DNA from: DASPXK01 sp035637315
GTDB taxonomy: Bacteria; Chloroflexota; UBA6077; JACCZL01
Assembly: GCA_035637315.1 (NCBI GenBank)
Contig: DASPXK010000175.1
Location: 1 to 7,859 of the forward strand
Direction: 5' to 3'
Length of the DNA: 7,859 nucleotides
Part shown: in pieces, positions 6,205 to 7,859 of the stretch
Numbering within the stretch: the first letter of the stretch is position 1
Layout: each line of letters starts with the position of its first letter
Position numbers and translations under genes: made by a program
Notes under the pieces: model-generated
Seen by the model: only the letters and a program-made list of their open reading frames with translations
Database searches by the model: none
What the model was told of the DNA's origin: nothing

Positions 6205-6669
6205 CTAGAATGGCAGGTCTTCAACTTCCGCTTCCTCGGCTGGGCCTGGCACCGGGCGCGGACCGGCTGGGCGAGCGGGCTGATCAGGCGACCCCGGTAG
6301 GCCCGCACCGCCCGCCCTCGGGATCCCAGCCGCCTCGTCGTCCATGCGCGAGCTCATGAACTGGATGTCGTTGGCGATCATCTGCAGCCCCGCTCGGGGC
6401 TGCTGCTGGTTGTCGATCCAGGGACGCGCTTCCAGCCGGCCCTCCACGTACACGCGGCTTCCCTTACGAAGGTACTGTGTCACGACCTCGGCCTGGCGCC
6501 CGAATACCGTCACCCGCAGCCACTCGGTCTTGTCCTGCGGCTCGCCATCCGGACCCCGCGCACGGTAGTTGCTTGCCACATTGAAGCTGACGAACGGCCT
6601 ACCCTCGGCGGTGTAGCGCGGCTCGTCAGGATCGCCCCCGAGGTTTCCGATAATGAGTGCCTTCAGCAT
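6205..6669 (-). CDS. ssb: Single-stranded DNA-binding protein
   Basis: SSB coats single-stranded DNA in replication, recombination and repair. This 154-residue protein has the OB fold in residues 1-108: IIGNLGGDP (6-14), VSFNVASNYR (27-36), TEWLRVTVFGRQAEVV (48-63), YLRKGSRVYVEGRL (66-79) and IANDIQFM (98-105). Residues 109-145 are a Gly/Pro-rich disordered linker. The protein ends EVEDLPF, close to the usual acidic DDDIPF tip that binds partner proteins. AGGAGGG (6679-6685) sits nine bases before the ATG and directly after the rpsF stop codon, so the two genes are probably translated in step. Length and layout are normal for a bacterial SSB. Confidence 0.96.
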   Translation of the reverse strand: MLKALIIGNLGGDPDEPRYTAEGRPFVSFNVASNYRARGPDGEPQDKTEWLRVTVFGRQAEVVTQYLRKGSRVYVEGRLEARPWIDNQQQPRAGLQMIANDIQFMSSRMDDEAAGIPRAGGAGLPGSPDQPARPAGPRPVPGPAEEAEVEDLPF

Positions 6670-6686
6670 CGCCTCGGTCCCTCCTG

Positions 6687-6980
6687 TCAGCTAGGCTCGT
6701 CCAGGCGGACGAGCAGGTGGCGGATCACGGGTTCCGTGAGCTTCAGACTTCGATCGAGCGGCTCAGCCGCGTCCGGGCTGAGCTTCAGCTTGGCTACGGC
6801 ATAGTGGCCATCGCGAAACTTCTGGATGGGGTAGGCTAATCGCCGCCGCCCCCACGCCTGAACGTCGACGACCTCGCCACCCCGAGTGGTTACCAGTGAC
6901 CTGATCCGCTCTGTGGTCGAGGCCACGGCCTCGTCGTCCAGTTCGGGCGTCAGCACGACCATCAGCTCATAGTCGCGCAT
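6687..6980 (-). CDS. rpsF: 30S ribosomal protein bS6
   Basis: S6 joins S18 to bind the central domain of 16S rRNA. The 97-residue protein starts MRDYELMVVLTPEL and continues with GGEVVDVQAWGRRRLAYPIQ (34-53) and F-RDGHYAVAKLKL (55-67), the core beta-strands of the family. IRHLLVRLDE (86-95) is close to the usual C-terminal strand. Its length matches standard S6 proteins without a long acidic tail, in contrast to the extended S18 of this operon. The ATG has a near-perfect ribosome-binding site, AAGGAGGT (6986-6993), five bases upstream. It is the first gene of rpsF-ssb-rpsR, 17 bases before ssb, and follows a structured leader and a consensus -10 box. Confidence 0.96.
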   Translation of the reverse strand: MRDYELMVVLTPELDDEAVASTTERIRSLVTTRGGEVVDVQAWGRRRLAYPIQKFRDGHYAVAKLKLSPDAAEPLDRSLKLTEPVIRHLLVRLDEPS

Positions 6981-7003
6981 CGCGCACCTCCTTCCTATGG
7001 GCT

Positions 7004-7056
7004 TGCCCTCGGCTCAGTAACACGGGCCGGGTGCGCGGCCCGACGGCGCGAGGGCA
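7004..7056 (-). promoter_or_regulatory. Structured rpsF leader, candidate S6:S18 autoregulatory element
   Basis: In the minus-strand RNA an outer 8-bp stem (7049-7056 with 7004-7011, TGCCCTCG/CGAGGGCA) encloses an asymmetric internal loop. The loop has 6 bases on the 5' side and 11 on the 3' side. An inner perfect 7-bp stem (7036-7042 with 7023-7029, CGGGCCG/CGGCCCG) closes a 6-base loop. CCG occurs in the 5' side of the internal loop and again where the 3' side meets the outer stem. The known S6:S18 mRNA motif has two stems around a loop with a conserved CCG that mimics the rRNA site. The fold here ends ten bases before the ribosome-binding site, so bound S6:S18 could block translation. The exact alignment to the published motif is not checked. 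Confidence 0.55.
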
Positions 7057-7065
7057 GAAAGGACA

Positions 7066-7083
7066 CGCGGCCCCAAAGCCGCG
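7066..7083 (-). other. Hairpin at the 5' end of the rpsF leader
   Basis: On the minus strand CGCGGC (7078-7083) pairs perfectly with GCCGCG (7066-7071) around TTTGGG. It would lie at or within a base or two of the 5' end of the transcript if the -10 box at 7091-7096 is used. It may protect the mRNA from 5' decay; this role is inferred. Confidence 0.45.
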
Positions 7084-7090
7084 CCCGGCC

Positions 7091-7096
7091 ATTATA
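7091..7096 (-). promoter_or_regulatory. Consensus -10 box of the rpsF-ssb-rpsR promoter
   Basis: The minus strand reads TATAAT here, a perfect -10 hexamer in very GC-rich surroundings, and predicts a start near 7084. At 17 bases spacing the -35 position (7114-7119) reads TCACTG, a poor match. Its upstream half lies inside an inverted repeat (7098-7151). The leader to the rpsF ATG would be about 104 bases. Confidence 0.6.
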
Positions 7097-7097
7097 C

Positions 7098-7151
7098 ACG
7101 AGTGGGCAGTGAACAGTGAGTAGTCGCGCCCACTGCCCACTGCCCACTCGT
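7098..7151. repeat. Extragenic inverted repeat of the GTGGGCAGTGAACAGTG family
   Basis: The arms are 21 bases (7098-7118 and 7131-7151) around a 12-base loop, and 19 of 21 positions match: ACGAGTGGGCAGTG, then two differing bases, then CAGTG. The right arm repeats CACTGCCC/ACTGCCC internally. I recognise this as another widespread extragenic repeat, translated in databases as SGQWAVG-type peptides. It touches the stop codon of the molybdopterin protein gene (TAA, 7151-7153) and ends one base from the -10 box of rpsF, so it fills the whole space between the two transcription units. It could act as a terminator for the upstream gene. Confidence 0.8.
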
Positions 7152-7762
7152 TACTGCCAATCGTAGCGCTCCTCTTTCCAGGGATCGCCGCGCATGTGGT
7201 AGCCGTAGCCCTCCCAGAAGCCTGCCCGGTCTTCCCTCAGGAGCTCGATCCCACGCACCCATTTGGCGCTCTTCCAGAAGTACAGGTGGGGCACGAAAAG
7301 GCGCAGCGGCCAGCCGTGCTCGGTCGAGATGTCCTGCCCATTGCGCCGAAACGCGAACAGCACATCTTCGCGCATCAAGTCCGAGAGGGGAAGGTTGGCG
7401 GTGAAATTGTTCTCGGAATGGGCCACCACGAAACGCGCTTCTGGCAGCACCTTGACCAGCTTCACGACCTCCAGAAATGGGATCCCCTCCCACTCGCTGT
7501 CGAATAGGCTCCAACGGGTCACGCAGTGGACATCAGCCTTGAGCGTCCTCTTGGGCAGGGCCATGAACTCGTCGTGCGTGAGCCGGATCGGCTGGTCGAC
7601 CAGCCCGAACACGCGGAAATCCCAGCTCGCCTTGTCGAACTTCGGGACCGAGCCGTAGTGCAGGACCGGCCACTTCTCGGCCACATACTGCCCGGGCGGT
7701 AGCCGCTCGCCAAGCGCCCGCTCCTTCTCGGACCGCCGGCGGCCAAACATGTTGAACCCCAT
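7151..7762 (-). CDS. Sulfite oxidase-like molybdopterin-dependent oxidoreductase, stand-alone Moco domain
   Basis: This 203-residue protein matches the molybdopterin-binding domain of the sulfite oxidase family (PF00174, COG2041). Visible family features are RLPPGQ (20-25), a W-x-F-R-V-x-G-L-V-x-x-P strand (47-58), ADVHCVTRWS (76-85), WEGIP (91-95), HGWPLRLFVPHLYFWKSAKW (149-168), and a GFWE...GYH..GDPW..ERY end (181-200). C80 is the expected molybdenum ligand. There is no signal peptide, twin-arginine motif, haem domain or dimerisation domain, so it is probably cytoplasmic and needs an external electron partner. The substrate is unknown; sulfite is not shown. ATG at 7760-7762 has AGGAG six bases upstream, and an in-frame TAG lies just before it, which limits the start. 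It ends at the inverted repeat before the rpsF promoter, so it is probably a separate unit. Confidence 0.93.
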   Translation of the reverse strand: MGFNMFGRRRSEKERALGERLPPGQYVAEKWPVLHYGSVPKFDKASWDFRVFGLVDQPIRLTHDEFMALPKRTLKADVHCVTRWSLFDSEWEGIPFLEVVKLVKVLPEARFVVAHSENNFTANLPLSDLMREDVLFAFRRNGQDISTEHGWPLRLFVPHLYFWKSAKWVRGIELLREDRAGFWEGYGYHMRGDPWKEERYDWQ

Positions 7763-7778
7763 GCACGTCTCCTGCGAT

Positions 7779-7852
7779 TGAGCTCGCTAGGAGGAGTGTA
7801 CCAGCGCATGGACGCGGGTGGCGGTGGTTTGCTGTTTGTCCCAGCGAGCTCA
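7779..7852. repeat. Inverted repeat upstream of the molybdopterin oxidoreductase
   Basis: TGAGCTCGCT at 7779-7788 is repeated exactly, inverted, at 7843-7852. With one mismatch the match extends to 14 bases (7779-7792 and 7839-7852), about 46 bases apart. The left arm is 16 bases upstream of the ATG. It might be an operator pair or the ends of a small element, but one copy in one window does not decide this. Confidence 0.4.
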
Positions 7853-7859
7853 CGATGCT
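7808..7859 (+). CDS. Possible start of a divergent gene, cut by the window edge
   Basis: ATG at 7808 opens a frame that runs to the window end for 17 codons and reads MDAGGGGLLFVPASSRC. AGGAGGAG at 7789-7796 lies upstream, but its 11-base spacing is long. No homology can be judged from so few residues. It may equally be non-coding promoter DNA of the molybdopterin gene. Confidence 0.15.
   Translation, partial: MDAGGGGLLFVPASSRC

Noticed and set aside
5341..6300. Long + strand frames opposite rpsR
   Set aside because: The apparent repeats in their products are the antisense of the S18 tail repeats, and one carries the EFRVPSFELRV peptide of the extragenic repeat.
7092..7514. Minus-strand frame of 140 codons overlapping the Mo protein
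   Set aside because: It is out of frame with the conserved Mo domain and ends in the SGQWAVG peptide of the extragenic repeat.
7533..7853. Minus-strand frame covering the upstream region of the Mo gene
   Set aside because: It overlaps the Mo gene out of frame, is Arg/Ala/Pro-rich and has no family features; the Mo gene has a good ribosome-binding site and start of its own.

Overview
The window looks like chromosome from a GC-rich bacterium, most probably a member of the Chloroflexota. The clues are indirect: the C-terminal repeats of the large membrane protein, the Thr/Pro-rich linker in the parvulin, the gene order rpsF-ssb-rpsR, and intergenic repeat families that I remember from environmental and Chloroflexota-type genomes. 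No marker here fixes the lineage, so this is an inference.

Layout. The left edge (1-130, + strand) holds the last 42 codons of a probable secreted protein. It converges on a long minus-strand gene (149-3811) for a 1220-residue polytopic membrane protein of the PTPS-related/YfhO-like type, which carries four divergent beta-sandwich repeats at its C terminus. A tRNA-Leu(UAA) gene (3873-3955, + strand) diverges from it and has a good promoter. A gene-free stretch (3956-4190) holds a hairpin-forming extragenic repeat.

The rest is minus strand, so transcription runs from high to low coordinates. A sulfite-oxidase-like molybdopterin protein (7151-7762) comes first, then rpsF (6687-6980), ssb (6205-6669) and rpsR (5464-6159), then a membrane-anchored parvulin-type peptidyl-prolyl isomerase (4191-5378). 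The ribosomal operon has its own likely promoter (TATAAT at 7091-7096). Its ~100-nt leader folds into a two-stem structure just upstream of the rpsF ribosome-binding site, a good candidate for S6:S18 autoregulation. rplI, which often follows rpsR, is not in the window.

How the genes work together. S6 and S18 form a heterodimer in the 30S platform, and SSB, encoded between them, links this operon to replication. The parvulin, the PTPS-related protein and the partial secreted protein all act at or outside the membrane. The Mo protein is a stand-alone redox enzyme.

No obvious new defence, mobile or biosynthetic system is present. The points most worth a second look are the rpsF leader, the 9-residue tandem repeats in a long S18 tail, the four-repeat fusion protein, and three different inverted-repeat families, one in each of three of the gaps between minus-strand genes.
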